A stretch of DNA of 64,000 nt from positions 434,001-498,000 of the forward strand of contig CAWBTC010000018.1 of NCBI GenBank assembly GCA_963791635.1, in the 5' to 3' direction. A program made the translations under genes and the position numbers. Positions 16,984-26,128 of this stretch are shown here, piece by piece (the first letter of the stretch is position 1; each line of letters opens with the position of its first letter). Source of the DNA: VFMC01 sp963791635 (GTDB lineage Bacteria > Actinomycetota > Acidimicrobiia > Acidimicrobiales > Ilumatobacteraceae). Below the pieces are notes generated by a model that ran no database searches, had not been told where the DNA came from, and saw nothing but the letters and a program-made list of their open reading frames with translations.

Positions 16984-19400
16984 TGGCGACGAAGGGGAAG
17001 AGGCAAACTCGCGTGGTCGCCGAGGTCGACTTCGAAGAGACCATCGTCGACCTCCCGGCGGTCGAGCAGCTCGACAAGGACTACTTCGCCTACGGCCAAC
17101 AGGTGATCGAGGACCGCGCCGTTCCGTCGGCCGCCGATGGCTTGAAGCCGGTGCACCGCCGAATCCTGTGGGACATGCACGTCCAACGACTCTTCCCCGA
17201 CCGGCCGTTCGTGAAGACGGCCCGCGTCGTCGGCGACACCATGGCGTTGTTCCACCCTCACGGTGACCAGTCCATCGGCGATGCGCTCACGCGACTCGCC
17301 CAGCCGTTCGCGAACCTGGTGCCGCTGCTCGACTTCCACGGCAACTACGGCAGCCCCGACTTCTCGGCCGCAGCAGCCCGCTACACCGAGACCCGCCTCG
17401 GGTTCGCGGGCATGTTGATGCTCGACGACATCGATCAGCGCACCGTGCCGATGGTCGAGAACTACGAAGGCTCCACCGAAGAACCCGTCGTCCTCCCCGC
17501 TGCCTTCCCGAACCTGTTGGTCAACGGAGCCAACGGCATTGCGGTCGGCCTCTCGTCCTACCTGCCGCCGCACGACCCTCGCGAGGTGTGTGCGGCCACG
17601 CTGCACCTCATCTCCAACCCGAAGGCCACCGTCGACGAGTTGATGGAGTTCCTTCCCGGGCCGTCGTTCCCGCAGGAGAGCACCATCACCAACGGCGACG
17701 AGATGACCGACATCTATCGTGCCGGCGTGGGTCGCGTGGTCGTGCGCGGCGCGTGGACGGTCGAGGAGCTCGGGCGAGGTCGGCAGCAACTGGTGATCAC
17801 GTCGTTGCCGTACGCCGACACCACCACGGGCTCCACCGAGAAGTTCATCGCGGCCGTGGGCGACGCCATCGATGAGGGCAACCTCGCCGGCATCGTCGAC
17901 TACAACGACGAATCATCCGACGGCGCGACGAGGATCACGATCGGGCTCACCACCGGCGTGTCGGCAGAGCAGATCATCCCCGCACTGCTGCGATGGACCA
18001 ACCTGCAGGTGACCAACAAGGTGCAGATGCACTTCCTCGACGAGCACGGGTCGGTTCGCCTCTACAACCTGCGGTCGTGCATCCAGGCGTGGGTCGATCA
18101 CCGCGTGCGCGTCGTGATCCGCCGCTCTGAGAACCGGTTGGAGAAGATCGGCGACCGGCTGCACCGCCTGCGCGGCTTCCTGACCGTGCTCCTCGACATC
18201 GACCGCACGATTGCGATCGTGCGCACCTCCAAGACGCGTGCCGTTGCTCGCACCTCGCTCATGGCCGAGTTCGGCATCGACGACGGCCAGGCCAATGCGG
18301 TGCTCGACCTCAACCTCGGCCAGCTCACCGAAGACGCAGTCGTCGAGTTCAAGAAGGAAGCCAGCGAGCTCGAGAAGGAAGCTGCCAAGTTACGGCGTCT
18401 CCTGGCATCGCCCACCGCGCTTCGCCGACAGGTGGGCACCGAGCTCGAGGAGGTGATCCCCCAGTTCGACGGCATCGCACCACGGGTCACGACCATCACC
18501 ACCGAAGTGGTCCAGCGGGTGTCGAAGGCGGCCATGGTGCTCGACGAGCCGGTCGCAGTACTGGTCGATGCTGCTGGTTACGTGCAGGCCCAGCGTGCCG
18601 GCTCGAAGGCGAAGCCGAAGCTCGATCCGTTGCGCTCGTTCGACACCTCCACCGCCCAGAACCTGGTGGTGATCACTGCGAGCGGTCAGCTCCACCGTGC
18701 ACTTGTCGCATCCATCCCCGCCGACAAGCCGACAGCCGCGGTCAACGTGTTCGCCGGCCTCGATCCGACCGACCGCATCCTCGGCTGGTGGGCCGACCAG
18801 ACGTTGCCCACCGATCTGCTGCTCGCGACGTCGGACGGCCAGGTGAAGCGGATCGAGGGAGACGACCTCGCCGGCGGCGATCGCAAGGGCGGTATCTCAT
18901 TGGTGAAGCTGGCCACCGGAGCCCGCGTGGTGCAGGTGCTCGCGTTCGAGCCGGATCAGCCGGTGCTGATCGTCACCGAGGCCGGCCAGGCGGTGCGATT
19001 CTTGCCGAGCGATGTGCGCCCGATGGGTCGGACTGCTTCAGGCGTGCGCGGCATCAAGCTCGTGCCAGGCGACTCGGTCGTGGGTGCAGCACATCCTGCG
19101 CTCGACGACGGTCGGATCCTGATCGTGCAGGCCAAGGGTTTCGCCAAGCGCGTGTCCACCGGCGAGATCCCGGTCCAGGGCCGTGGGAGCAAGGGCGTCA
19201 GGTGCGCAGTCGTCACGGCGAAGTCGGGAAACATCACCGCCGTCTGCCCCGCCACCGATGCCGGCACCGTCACGGTGCGCGCCGCCGACGGATCGGTGTC
19301 GGAGCTGTCGGCCGGCGCGTTCCCAGCTGCGGCCCGCGACGCCAGCGGTGGCAAGATCCGCGGCTACGACGGCACCATCGTCGGTTTCGAGACCACCTGA
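16983..19400 (+). CDS. parC: Type IIA topoisomerase A subunit (ParC/GyrA-like)
   Basis: An 805-residue DNA-cleaving subunit. The winged-helix region has DGLKPVHRRILW (residues 53-64), and the quinolone-determining region reads HPHGDQSIGDAL. The catalytic tyrosine is Tyr134 in AARYTETR. A coiled-coil dimerisation segment rich in Glu/Lys lies near residues 445-480. The C-terminal domain contains degenerate beta-pinwheel repeats (QVKRI, KRVST, GSKGVR), but no intact GyrA-box is evident, which favours ParC over GyrA. GAGGAG sits before the ATG, overlapping the parE stop. The two subunits should form an A2B2 enzyme that decatenates or relaxes DNA. Confidence 0.85.
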   Translation: MATKGKRQTRVVAEVDFEETIVDLPAVEQLDKDYFAYGQQVIEDRAVPSAADGLKPVHRRILWDMHVQRLFPDRPFVKTARVVGDTMALFHPHGDQSIGDALTRLAQPFANLVPLLDFHGNYGSPDFSAAAARYTETRLGFAGMLMLDDIDQRTVPMVENYEGSTEEPVVLPAAFPNLLVNGANGIAVGLSSYLPPHDPREVCAATLHLISNPKATVDELMEFLPGPSFPQESTITNGDEMTDIYRAGVGRVVVRGAWTVEELGRGRQQLVITSLPYADTTTGSTEKFIAAVGDAIDEGNLAGIVDYNDESSDGATRITIGLTTGVSAEQIIPALLRWTNLQVTNKVQMHFLDEHGSVRLYNLRSCIQAWVDHRVRVVIRRSENRLEKIGDRLHRLRGFLTVLLDIDRTIAIVRTSKTRAVARTSLMAEFGIDDGQANAVLDLNLGQLTEDAVVEFKKEASELEKEAAKLRRLLASPTALRRQVGTELEEVIPQFDGIAPRVTTITTEVVQRVSKAAMVLDEPVAVLVDAAGYVQAQRAGSKAKPKLDPLRSFDTSTAQNLVVITASGQLHRALVASIPADKPTAAVNVFAGLDPTDRILGWWADQTLPTDLLLATSDGQVKRIEGDDLAGGDRKGGISLVKLATGARVVQVLAFEPDQPVLIVTEAGQAVRFLPSDVRPMGRTASGVRGIKLVPGDSVVGAAHPALDDGRILIVQAKGFAKRVSTGEIPVQGRGSKGVRCAVVTAKSGNITAVCPATDAGTVTVRAADGSVSELSAGAFPAAARDASGGKIRGYDGTIVGFETT

Positions 19401-19450
19401 TCGATTCCGACAGTGCTAGGGCACCACCATGGCTGACATCACCGATCGGG

Positions 19451-20128
19451 TCAGGAAGCGCTGGAGCGGTAGAGCAGTATCGACGCGAGCAGGGTCCAGA
19501 GCAGCCACGCCATCCACCCGATGATCATGAAGATGTTGAACACCGGGGCGTCCGCTCCGATGCCGATCACGCCAACTACGGCGGCAGCGGCGGAAACCAA
19601 GGCCAGGTAGCCCATCCATACCGGGAGGAACTTGGTCCAGAGAACCAACGCTGCGAGCGCGAGCACGTGCACCGCAGTGAGGGCCGTCATCGCGCTGTAC
19701 AGCACGTTGGTGAGGACGAAGATGAATTCACTCGAGGCGCCAAGCGTGTCGGGACGGATGGCCGGTACGACGTAGACCGCCTGTCCGACGGCCAGAACCG
19801 AGCCGGCCATCACGAACCCGATGACTGCGATCAGCGCGAGTCGCGGACCGCTCGGCTCGAGGGTCGAGATGGCCCGCCACAGCGATCCGAGCCACCACAC
19901 GCCAAAGATCAGGGAGAAACCGAACAGGATTGCGCCAGTCTTGAGGCCGCTGCTGTTGTCGGCGAAGAACTCGATGATCTTCTCTGCCGAGGCATCGCTC
20001 GCGGGCGGAGCATCGGTCAGGAACAAGGTGATCACGTTGAGGACGACGAACACGGCACCGGCGAGGAACCCGTATCGATACCACTTGGTGTCGTCCCACA
20101 TTGGGCTCGACTGTGCGGCTTCGTTCAT
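19451..20128 (-). CDS. Six-helix integral membrane protein, unknown function
   Basis: A 225-residue protein with about six hydrophobic segments (residues about 14-34, 56-77, 92-118, 130-155, 162-185 and 192-218), short loops and no catalytic motif that I recognise. The ATG at 20128 is chosen because GAGGGG lies eight bases before it and the residues upstream in the open frame are low-complexity. A TDAPPASDASAEKIIEFF loop after the first helix is the only large extracytoplasmic or cytosolic segment. The arrangement resembles DUF4386-type membrane proteins, but I am not certain. It is monocistronic and convergent with parC (50 bp between stops). Confidence 0.7.
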   Translation of the reverse strand: MNEAAQSSPMWDDTKWYRYGFLAGAVFVVLNVITLFLTDAPPASDASAEKIIEFFADNSSGLKTGAILFGFSLIFGVWWLGSLWRAISTLEPSGPRLALIAVIGFVMAGSVLAVGQAVYVVPAIRPDTLGASSEFIFVLTNVLYSAMTALTAVHVLALAALVLWTKFLPVWMGYLALVSAAAAVVGVIGIGADAPVFNIFMIIGWMAWLLWTLLASILLYRSSAS

Positions 20129-20345
20129 GGCAAGACCCCTCGATCTCTCAGAGCCATCCGGCCCCCCGAGCGGCGTTGTTGACGGTACGCCTGTCAGAAC
20201 TTTCAGGCAAGGAACGATTTCGGGCACACGATGGTGCCGTCGCCGGGGTGGCGCGAGCCGATCCCGTCCGTCGGTGCTCGTGTGCGGGTCCCGCCGTCAG
20301 TGCGAAGCTGGCCCCTGCGACAACTGAGTTAAGGCGCGGCGTCGA

Positions 20346-21323
20346 TCACTCGTGCGCCGGTGGTTGGTGAGTCGCGGGCGTTCCACCCTTGCCGAAGGGC
20401 AACCGCGCAACGATCGCCACGACCGCGAACCCGACGATCAAGCCGACCACTGCGGACGCTGCGGTGTTGACCAGCCATGCGAGGACGCCACCGACCCCGG
20501 CGACGTCGTGCACCGGGTCCTCCAAGGAGTGGACGAGATCGTAGGGGCCGCTCCATCCGAGCTCGTCGGCGCCGACGAGCAGGATGTGACCACCCACCCA
20601 CAGCATCGCTGCGGTCCCGACGGTGGAGAGCAGGGCCAGCAGCGTCGGCATGCCCGTCACCAATCCCCGTCCGATCTTCGCCGCCCGCGGCCGTCCCGAC
20701 TCGACCATTCGCAGACCGACATCGTCCATCTTCACGATCAGCGCGACCACGCCGTAGACGGCAGCGGTGATCAAGACGGCCACGACCATCAGGATCACGG
20801 CACGCGACACGAAGCCCTCGTCGAGCACGTCCTTGAGCGCGATCACCATGATCTCTGCCGAGAGGATGAAGTCGGTCCGGATCGCGCTGGCGATCGTCTT
20901 CTCCTCGTGATCCACGTCGATGGCGACGGCGGGCAGTTGCTCGTCATCGGCTTCCTTGTCCGTATGGTGCCCGAAGCGGTGCCGGATCTTGTGGGCGCCC
21001 TCGTACGCGAGGAAGGTACCTCCGCACATCAGGATGATCTCGACGAGCACCGGAACGAACTCGCTGAGCAACAGCGCCGCAGGCAGGATGAAGAGGACCT
21101 TGTTCTTGAGCGACCCCATCGCGATCCGCTTGATGATCGGCAGCTCGCGCTCGGCGGCCAGACCATGCACGTACGCGGGCGTGACTGCGGTGTCATCGAC
21201 GACCACTCCGGCGGCTTTCACGCTCGCTCGCCCGGCGGCAGCCCCGACGTCGTCGACCGATGCAGCAGCCAGCTTCGCCAGCGCCGCCACATCATCCAAG
21301 AGGCCAACGAGGCCACCAGCCAT
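20346..21323 (-). CDS. DUF808 family inner-membrane protein (YedI-like)
   Basis: A 325-residue membrane protein. The N-terminal residues MAGGLVGLLDDVAALAKLAAASVDDVGAA are the standard start of the DUF808/YedI family. They are followed by AGVVVDDTAVTPAYVHG, then RELPIIKRIAMGSLKNK and several helices (EFVPVLVEIILMCGG, AVILMVVAVLITAAVYG, LLSTVGTAAMLWVGGHILL, SAVVGLIVGFAVVAIVA). The function of the family is unknown. The ATG at 21323 has GGAGGAAG seven bases upstream, and the further open frame is not family-like. Neighbours give no clue to its role. Confidence 0.85.
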   Translation of the reverse strand: MAGGLVGLLDDVAALAKLAAASVDDVGAAAGRASVKAAGVVVDDTAVTPAYVHGLAAERELPIIKRIAMGSLKNKVLFILPAALLLSEFVPVLVEIILMCGGTFLAYEGAHKIRHRFGHHTDKEADDEQLPAVAIDVDHEEKTIASAIRTDFILSAEIMVIALKDVLDEGFVSRAVILMVVAVLITAAVYGVVALIVKMDDVGLRMVESGRPRAAKIGRGLVTGMPTLLALLSTVGTAAMLWVGGHILLVGADELGWSGPYDLVHSLEDPVHDVAGVGGVLAWLVNTAASAVVGLIVGFAVVAIVARLPFGKGGTPATHQPPAHE

Positions 21324-21415
21324 TGCACTTCCTCCAGTACGTCGATCGTCGGTCGAGGCTACCGGTGGGTTTCGGACGGCCACTGAATCTTGCGTTCGAT
21401 CAGGGCAACACGCGA

Positions 21416-22015
21416 TCAGCGTGCAAGCACGGCGACGAGGAAGTCAGATGTCGGATCGAACGGCCGGACGTCCCAGGTCGCCAGGCAGAGCTCCGCTCGC
21501 ACGCCGGCTGCCTCTGCGTCGGCGAAGAACTCGTCGAACTCGTACCCACGGCCGGAGCCGAACCCAATGACCAGGCGACCTCGGTCTGCAAGGTGCGCAC
21601 CGAGACGTTCGATCACCGCACGCCGCGTCGCTGGGTCGAGGAACGTCATCACGTTTCCGGCACACACGATCGCATCGAACTCATGGGTGAGGCCGGAAAC
21701 CGTCAGGTCGAGCTCGGCCAGATCGGCGACCACCCAGGACGCAGCCGGGTGTTCCTGCACGGCGGCCGCGATCAACTCGGCATCGATGTCGACGCCGACA
21801 ACGTCGTGCCCCAGCGATGCCAACCGTCCTCCCACCCGGCCCGGTCCGCACCCGGCATCGAGGATCCTCGCGCCTCGAGGCACCATGGCATCGATCAATC
21901 GTGCCTCGCCGTCGAGGTCGCGACCGTCGGCTGCCATCGAACGGAACCGCTGGATGTACCACGCTGAGTGGCCCGGGTTCTGCTCGATCTGCTGCAGCCA
22001 ACGATTTGCGCTCAT
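21416..22015 (-). CDS. Class I SAM-dependent methyltransferase
   Basis: A 199-residue Rossmann-fold methyltransferase. Motif I is ILDAGCGPGR (residues about 51-60), the acidic residue ending strand 2 is in VVGVDID, and VVADLAELD and FDAIVCAGNVMTFL form motifs II and III. The short N-terminal helix (WLQQIEQNPGHSAWYIQRF) resembles small actinobacterial methyltransferases of unknown substrate. It lies between the DUF808 gene and a divergent serine hydrolase, with no pathway partners visible. Confidence 0.85.
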   Translation of the reverse strand: MSANRWLQQIEQNPGHSAWYIQRFRSMAADGRDLDGEARLIDAMVPRGARILDAGCGPGRVGGRLASLGHDVVGVDIDAELIAAAVQEHPAASWVVADLAELDLTVSGLTHEFDAIVCAGNVMTFLDPATRRAVIERLGAHLADRGRLVIGFGSGRGYEFDEFFADAEAAGVRAELCLATWDVRPFDPTSDFLVAVLAR

Positions 22016-22077
22016 GGCGTCGACCGTACCGCCGTCGAGCCCTGTCGTCGCTGTCCGTAGATCTCACCGTCAATCAT

Positions 22078-22107
22078 TCCATCGAAGTCCATCGAAGTCC
22101 ATCGAAG
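22078..22107. repeat. Three tandem 10-bp repeats in a divergent promoter region
   Basis: TCCATCGAAG is repeated three times without interruption between the divergent methyltransferase (start 22015) and serine hydrolase (start 22249). The 10-bp period equals about one helical turn, so a DNA-binding protein would meet all copies on one face. It could equally be a small slippage product. No coding role is apparent. Confidence 0.7.
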
Positions 22108-22248
22108 GCAGCCATGACGCTCGGCGCCGCGCGAGCGGGCGGAACTGACCCTGGTGCGCGGGAGAGTTCCCCGTGAGCCGCAGGCGCGTGACATCGTTGG
22201 GCTCGAGGAGCTCGTCGTCGGGACGAGCGTGACCGATCGGGGACGCAG

Positions 22249-23451
22249 TTGAACGTGGATGCTGCAGGAGCAGGGTTGGACGAGTCGCGGCTGCAGCGGA
22301 TCGGTCACCACCTCCGCACCCGGTACATCGAGCCCGGCAAGATCGCCGGCGCCCAGGTCGCCGTGGTTCGCGGCGGGGTGTTGGGCTACTTCGAGAGCTT
22401 CGGGCGCCAGGACCGCGAGCGTGACGTACCCGTCGCCAGCGATGCGATCTGGCGGCTCTACTCGATGACCAAACCGATCACCGGTGTGGCGATGATGACC
22501 TTGTACGAACGGGCCCATTTCCAGCTCGACGATGCCGTCGAACGCTGGATCCCGGAGTGGAAGAACATGACCGTGCGGGAGCCCGACCCGAACCACGGTT
22601 CGAGGGTGATGCCGGCCCACCGCCCACCGACGATTCGCGACATCCTCACGCACACCTCCGGCATCGGCTACGCCGAGGGGAACGAGGACCTCGTCCTCGG
22701 TCAGCGCGACTGGTTGGCGGGTCACGACCTCGAATCGATGTCGAAGGCGTTCGGCGGCTGGCCGCTCCGGTTCCAGCCCGGGTCCCACTGGCTCTACTCC
22801 CACGGTATGGACATTGCAGCCCGGCTGGTGGAGATCATGTCCGGTCTGGCGTACGACGAGTACCTGCGCACGGCGATCTTCGAGCCGCTCGGCATGACCG
22901 ATACCGACTTCTGGGTCCCGGCCGACAAGGTCGAGAGGTTCGCCGCCAACTACGGCCGCAACTCGCGAAAGGAACTGGTGCTCATGGACGATCCGACGAC
23001 GAGTGCCTACCTGCGCAAGCCCAAGCTGTTCAATGGCGGTGGCGGCCTCGTCGGCACAACCGCCGACTACGCCCGGTTCTGCACGATGCTCGCCAACGGC
23101 GGTGAGCTCGACGGGAGGCGGGTCCTCTCACGAAAGACGATCGAGCTGATGACGAGCAACCACCTGCCGAACGACGTCGAGGTCGCCGACCTCGCGCTGC
23201 CGATGGGGTACGGCGAGGTCGGGTTCGCTGGCAATGGCTTCGGTCTCACCGTCGCCGTGTCGAAGGGCCCCGAGGCCACCGGCGTAGTCGGCTCGCGTGG
23301 CGAGTTCATGTGGGGCGGCGCCGCATCGACGGCGTTCTGGGTCGACCCGGCCGAACAGCTCGCTGTCGTGTTCATGACCCAACTGATGCCGTCAGGCACC
23401 TTCGACTTCCGCAACCAGCTGAAGGCGCTGGTGTACGGCGCCCTCACCTGA
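22249..23451 (+). CDS. Beta-lactamase / class C serine hydrolase family protein
   Basis: A 400-residue member of the Beta-lactamase (PF00144) family covering class C beta-lactamases, D-aminopeptidases and esterases such as EstB. The nucleophile motif SxxK is Ser72-Met-Thr-Lys75, the Tyr motif is Tyr183-Ser-His, and the third box is represented by WGGAAST near residue 346. No signal peptide is visible, so a cytoplasmic esterase or peptidase is more likely than a true beta-lactamase. It starts at TTG 22249 with GGGGA upstream; a GTG two codons later is an alternative. It lies 88 bp before a fused branched-chain permease. Confidence 0.82.
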   Translation: MNVDAAGAGLDESRLQRIGHHLRTRYIEPGKIAGAQVAVVRGGVLGYFESFGRQDRERDVPVASDAIWRLYSMTKPITGVAMMTLYERAHFQLDDAVERWIPEWKNMTVREPDPNHGSRVMPAHRPPTIRDILTHTSGIGYAEGNEDLVLGQRDWLAGHDLESMSKAFGGWPLRFQPGSHWLYSHGMDIAARLVEIMSGLAYDEYLRTAIFEPLGMTDTDFWVPADKVERFAANYGRNSRKELVLMDDPTTSAYLRKPKLFNGGGGLVGTTADYARFCTMLANGGELDGRRVLSRKTIELMTSNHLPNDVEVADLALPMGYGEVGFAGNGFGLTVAVSKGPEATGVVGSRGEFMWGGAASTAFWVDPAEQLAVVFMTQLMPSGTFDFRNQLKALVYGALT

Positions 23452-23538
23452 CCACGTGCCGCCGACGTCATCGCCACCGCCACTGGACCTCGTGCTGTCG
23501 AGGCGCCCGGGCACTCGGCCGCTCTCCCCGGAGTTCTT

Positions 23539-25635
23539 GTGAACGACATTGCCGTGTTCGCGCTGATGGGACTCGGCATCGGCGCGTTGTACGCCATGCT
23601 CGGCACCGGACTCGTGATCGTCTACCGAGGATCGGGGGTCGTCAACTTCGCACAGGGCGCATTCGCGATGTACGGCGCGCTCACGTTCGACGAGGCACGC
23701 CGGAACGGATACCTCCGGCTGCCGATCGTGGACTTCCTTCCCACGAGGGCGCTGAACGTACCGATCAGCATCAAGTTGTCCGACGACGGCGTGTCGACGA
23801 TCGCCGCCTTCGCCATCGCTCTGGCGATGTCGGTGCTCATCGGCCTGATGGCGCACTTCCTCGTGTTCCGTCCGCTGCGCACCGCGGCCCCGTTGGGCAA
23901 GGTGATCGGCTCGCTCGGCATGATGCTGTACCTGCAGGGCGTCGCCCACCTCAACTTCGGCGGGAGAGGCCGCCTGCCGATCAGCATCGTTCCCGACGGT
24001 GCGTACCGGAACTTCCTCGGTCTCGGCCGGCCGTTCCCCGAGGCAACTCTGTGGGTGTCGGCCATCGCCATCGTGCTCGGCCTCTCGCTGTGGGTCCTGT
24101 TCCAGTACACCCGCTTCGGGCTGGCCACGCGCGCCGGGGCAGACAACGAAAAGGGTGTGATCCTGCTGGGCTACTCCCCGCAGTTCCTCGCCGCCTGCAA
24201 CTGGGTGATCGCATCCATCCTGGCGACCGTGACAGCGATCGTCGTCGGTCCGATCAGTGGATCGTTGACGCCGCTCGGGCTCAGTGCGCTCGTGGTCGGA
24301 GCGCTCGCCGCAGCACTCCTGGGTCGGCTGATGTCGATCACGGTCGCAATGCTCGGTGGCTTCACCCTCGGCGGAGTGCAGACCGTGCTCGGGTTCTGGG
24401 CCGGGAAGGACTGGTTCCCCCTCTTCCTACGCTCGGGGGTGCGCGAGGTGGTGCCGCTCATTGCGATCTGCGCCGTGCTGTTCCTGCGCGGCCGAAGTCT
24501 GCCCATCCGCGGCTCGATCGAGGAGCGACGGCTCCCCATCTCGCCCGTCCCCGCCCGCGTCGGCCAGCATCTCGCGGTGTGGGCGGTGGTGATCATCACG
24601 CTGTCATTGGTGTTCGAAGACAGCGGTCGACGGACCGTGTTCGCGCTCGCGCTCACCACCTCGATGGTGGCGGCGATCATCATGCTGTCGATGGTGGTGG
24701 TCACCGGCTACGTCGGGCAGATCTCGCTCGCCCAGATGTCACTTGCGGGCACGTCTGCGTTCTTGTTGGCGCGGATGACTGCAGACGGTTCGTCCACGAT
24801 CGGCAACCCTTTCCCTGTGAACGGGCCGGATCTGCCATGGCCCGTCGCGGCCGCGCTCGGCATCGTTGCCGCCATCGTCGTCGGTCTGGTGCTCGGCCTC
24901 CCGGCGGTCAGGATCCGTGGCGCCCAACTCGCCATCGTCACCGTCGCGGCCGCGATCTCGATGCAGACGCTGTTCTTCGAGAACTCCGCGCTCACTGGCA
25001 TCAGCTACGGCTCGCCCGCCCATGTGCGCCCGGCCACCCTGTTCGGTCTCAACCTTGCGTCGACCGGCGATGCCGGTCTGCTCGACCGGCCGGCCTTCGT
25101 CATCTTCTGCTTCGTGGTCCTCGCTGCCTGCGCGCTCGTGGTCGCCAACCTGCGTCGAAGTTCGACGGGGCGCCGATTCCTCGCCGTGCGCGCCAACGAG
25201 CGCGCCGCCGCCGCCGTCGGCATCGGGGTACCGCGGACGAAGCTCCTCGCGTTCGGCATTGCATCGGGCATCGCAGGCATCGGTGGCGTGATGCTCGGGT
25301 TCAAGCAGAACGACGTGTCGTCGGCTGGGTTCGTGTACCAAGCCTCCCTCGCCTACCTGGCGTTCGCCTACCTCGGCGGCATCACGTCGATCAACGGGGC
25401 GATCGTCGGCGGACTGCTGGCTCCGGCCGGCCTGGTCGCGGTGACGAGCAACTACGTCCTGTCCGGCACCGACTTCAACCGATACCTGGCGGTGATCGGC
25501 GGGGCCGGCATGATCATCACCGCGATCGTGAATCCGAGTGGCATCGCTTTGTCGCTGCAACCGATCTTGCAGCGTGCCGGCCGACGACTGCAGACAGCAG
25601 TGCGGCCTCGCCCGCTCCGATCACAGCCACGGTGA
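23539..25635 (+). CDS. Fused LivH-LivM branched-chain amino acid ABC permease
   Basis: A 698-residue polytopic permease. Residues 1-~310 match LivH (ALYAMLGTGLVIVYRGSGVVNFAQGAFAMYG), and residues ~345-690 match LivM (VVTGYVGQISLAQMSLAG, GLPAVRIRGAQLAIVT, RRFLAVRANERAAAAVGI). The two are normally separate subunits forming a heterodimer. Here they are joined through a charged linker near 315-340, as in some actinobacterial urea or branched-chain uptake systems. The start is GTG at 23539. No ATP-binding (LivF/LivG) or substrate-binding gene is adjacent, so partners must be encoded elsewhere. Its position between a serine hydrolase and an N-acyl-D-amino-acid deacylase suggests import of an amino acid derivative, but this is inference. 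Confidence 0.88.
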   Translation: MNDIAVFALMGLGIGALYAMLGTGLVIVYRGSGVVNFAQGAFAMYGALTFDEARRNGYLRLPIVDFLPTRALNVPISIKLSDDGVSTIAAFAIALAMSVLIGLMAHFLVFRPLRTAAPLGKVIGSLGMMLYLQGVAHLNFGGRGRLPISIVPDGAYRNFLGLGRPFPEATLWVSAIAIVLGLSLWVLFQYTRFGLATRAGADNEKGVILLGYSPQFLAACNWVIASILATVTAIVVGPISGSLTPLGLSALVVGALAAALLGRLMSITVAMLGGFTLGGVQTVLGFWAGKDWFPLFLRSGVREVVPLIAICAVLFLRGRSLPIRGSIEERRLPISPVPARVGQHLAVWAVVIITLSLVFEDSGRRTVFALALTTSMVAAIIMLSMVVVTGYVGQISLAQMSLAGTSAFLLARMTADGSSTIGNPFPVNGPDLPWPVAAALGIVAAIVVGLVLGLPAVRIRGAQLAIVTVAAAISMQTLFFENSALTGISYGSPAHVRPATLFGLNLASTGDAGLLDRPAFVIFCFVVLAACALVVANLRRSSTGRRFLAVRANERAAAAVGIGVPRTKLLAFGIASGIAGIGGVMLGFKQNDVSSAGFVYQASLAYLAFAYLGGITSINGAIVGGLLAPAGLVAVTSNYVLSGTDFNRYLAVIGGAGMIITAIVNPSGIALSLQPILQRAGRRLQTAVRPRPLRSQPR

Positions 25636-25658
25636 CGACGACCCGTACGCTGACTGAC

Positions 25659-25859
25659 ATGGCAGCCCGGAGCTACGTCTTCCCGCAGAGCGGCGATGAC
25701 TTCGCCGCGATCGCGGAACGCGAACTGCCCGGCACAAAGGACGCCGAACAACGGCTGCTCTCGTGGAACCTGCACCTGGCAGCGCGGGCCGGTCTCGGCC
25801 GCGCTGTCGGCCTGCTCCCCAGCGACATCGTGTTCACAGAGCCACCGTCGGCTCGTTGA
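25659..25859 (+). CDS. Small LysM-like protein, unknown function
   Basis: A 66-residue protein starting at ATG 25659, 23 bp after the permease stop. The spacing of SYVFPQSGDDFAAIAEREL, then LLSWN and LLPSDIVFTEPP resembles a single degenerate LysM-type fold (Y-x-V-x-x-GD ... IA ... N ... LxPxDxV). It has no signal peptide. It sits between the permease and the amidohydrolase, probably in one transcript with the next two genes. Assignment as a real gene rests on composition, spacing and this pattern. Confidence 0.5.
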   Translation: MAARSYVFPQSGDDFAAIAERELPGTKDAEQRLLSWNLHLAARAGLGRAVGLLPSDIVFTEPPSAR

Positions 25860-25867
25860 CGACCACG

Positions 25868-26128
25868 ATGACTGCGATCATCAGTCGGGCGACCGTCGTC
25901 GGTGGCCACGACGGACGTGCCGAGATCGAGGTGGAGCTCACCTATGACAACGGCGGCACGACAACGATCTCGCTCGACGAGGAGGCATGCATCGCCTCGC
26001 TCGATCGGGCAGGTGTCAGCTCGATCGAAGAGCTGGTCGGACAGCCCTGGAGCATCGTGCTCCCGGCACTCGACCGGCAACCAGTTGGAGAAGAAGAGGA
26101 GAACCATGCTCGATCTCGTCATCCGTAA
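25868..26128 (+). CDS. Small conserved-looking protein, unknown function
   Basis: An 86-residue acidic protein whose ATG is 8 bp after the previous stop and whose 3' end overlaps the amidohydrolase start by 23 bp. It alternates short strands (AIISRATVVGG, AEIEVELTYDNGGTTTISLDEEA) and ends in a helix and VGQPWSIVLPAL. The last residues (GEEEENHARSRHP) arise from the amidohydrolase ribosome site. I do not recognise the family. The tight arrangement suggests translational coupling with the deacylase. Confidence 0.55.
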   Translation: MTAIISRATVVGGHDGRAEIEVELTYDNGGTTTISLDEEACIASLDRAGVSSIEELVGQPWSIVLPALDRQPVGEEEENHARSRHP

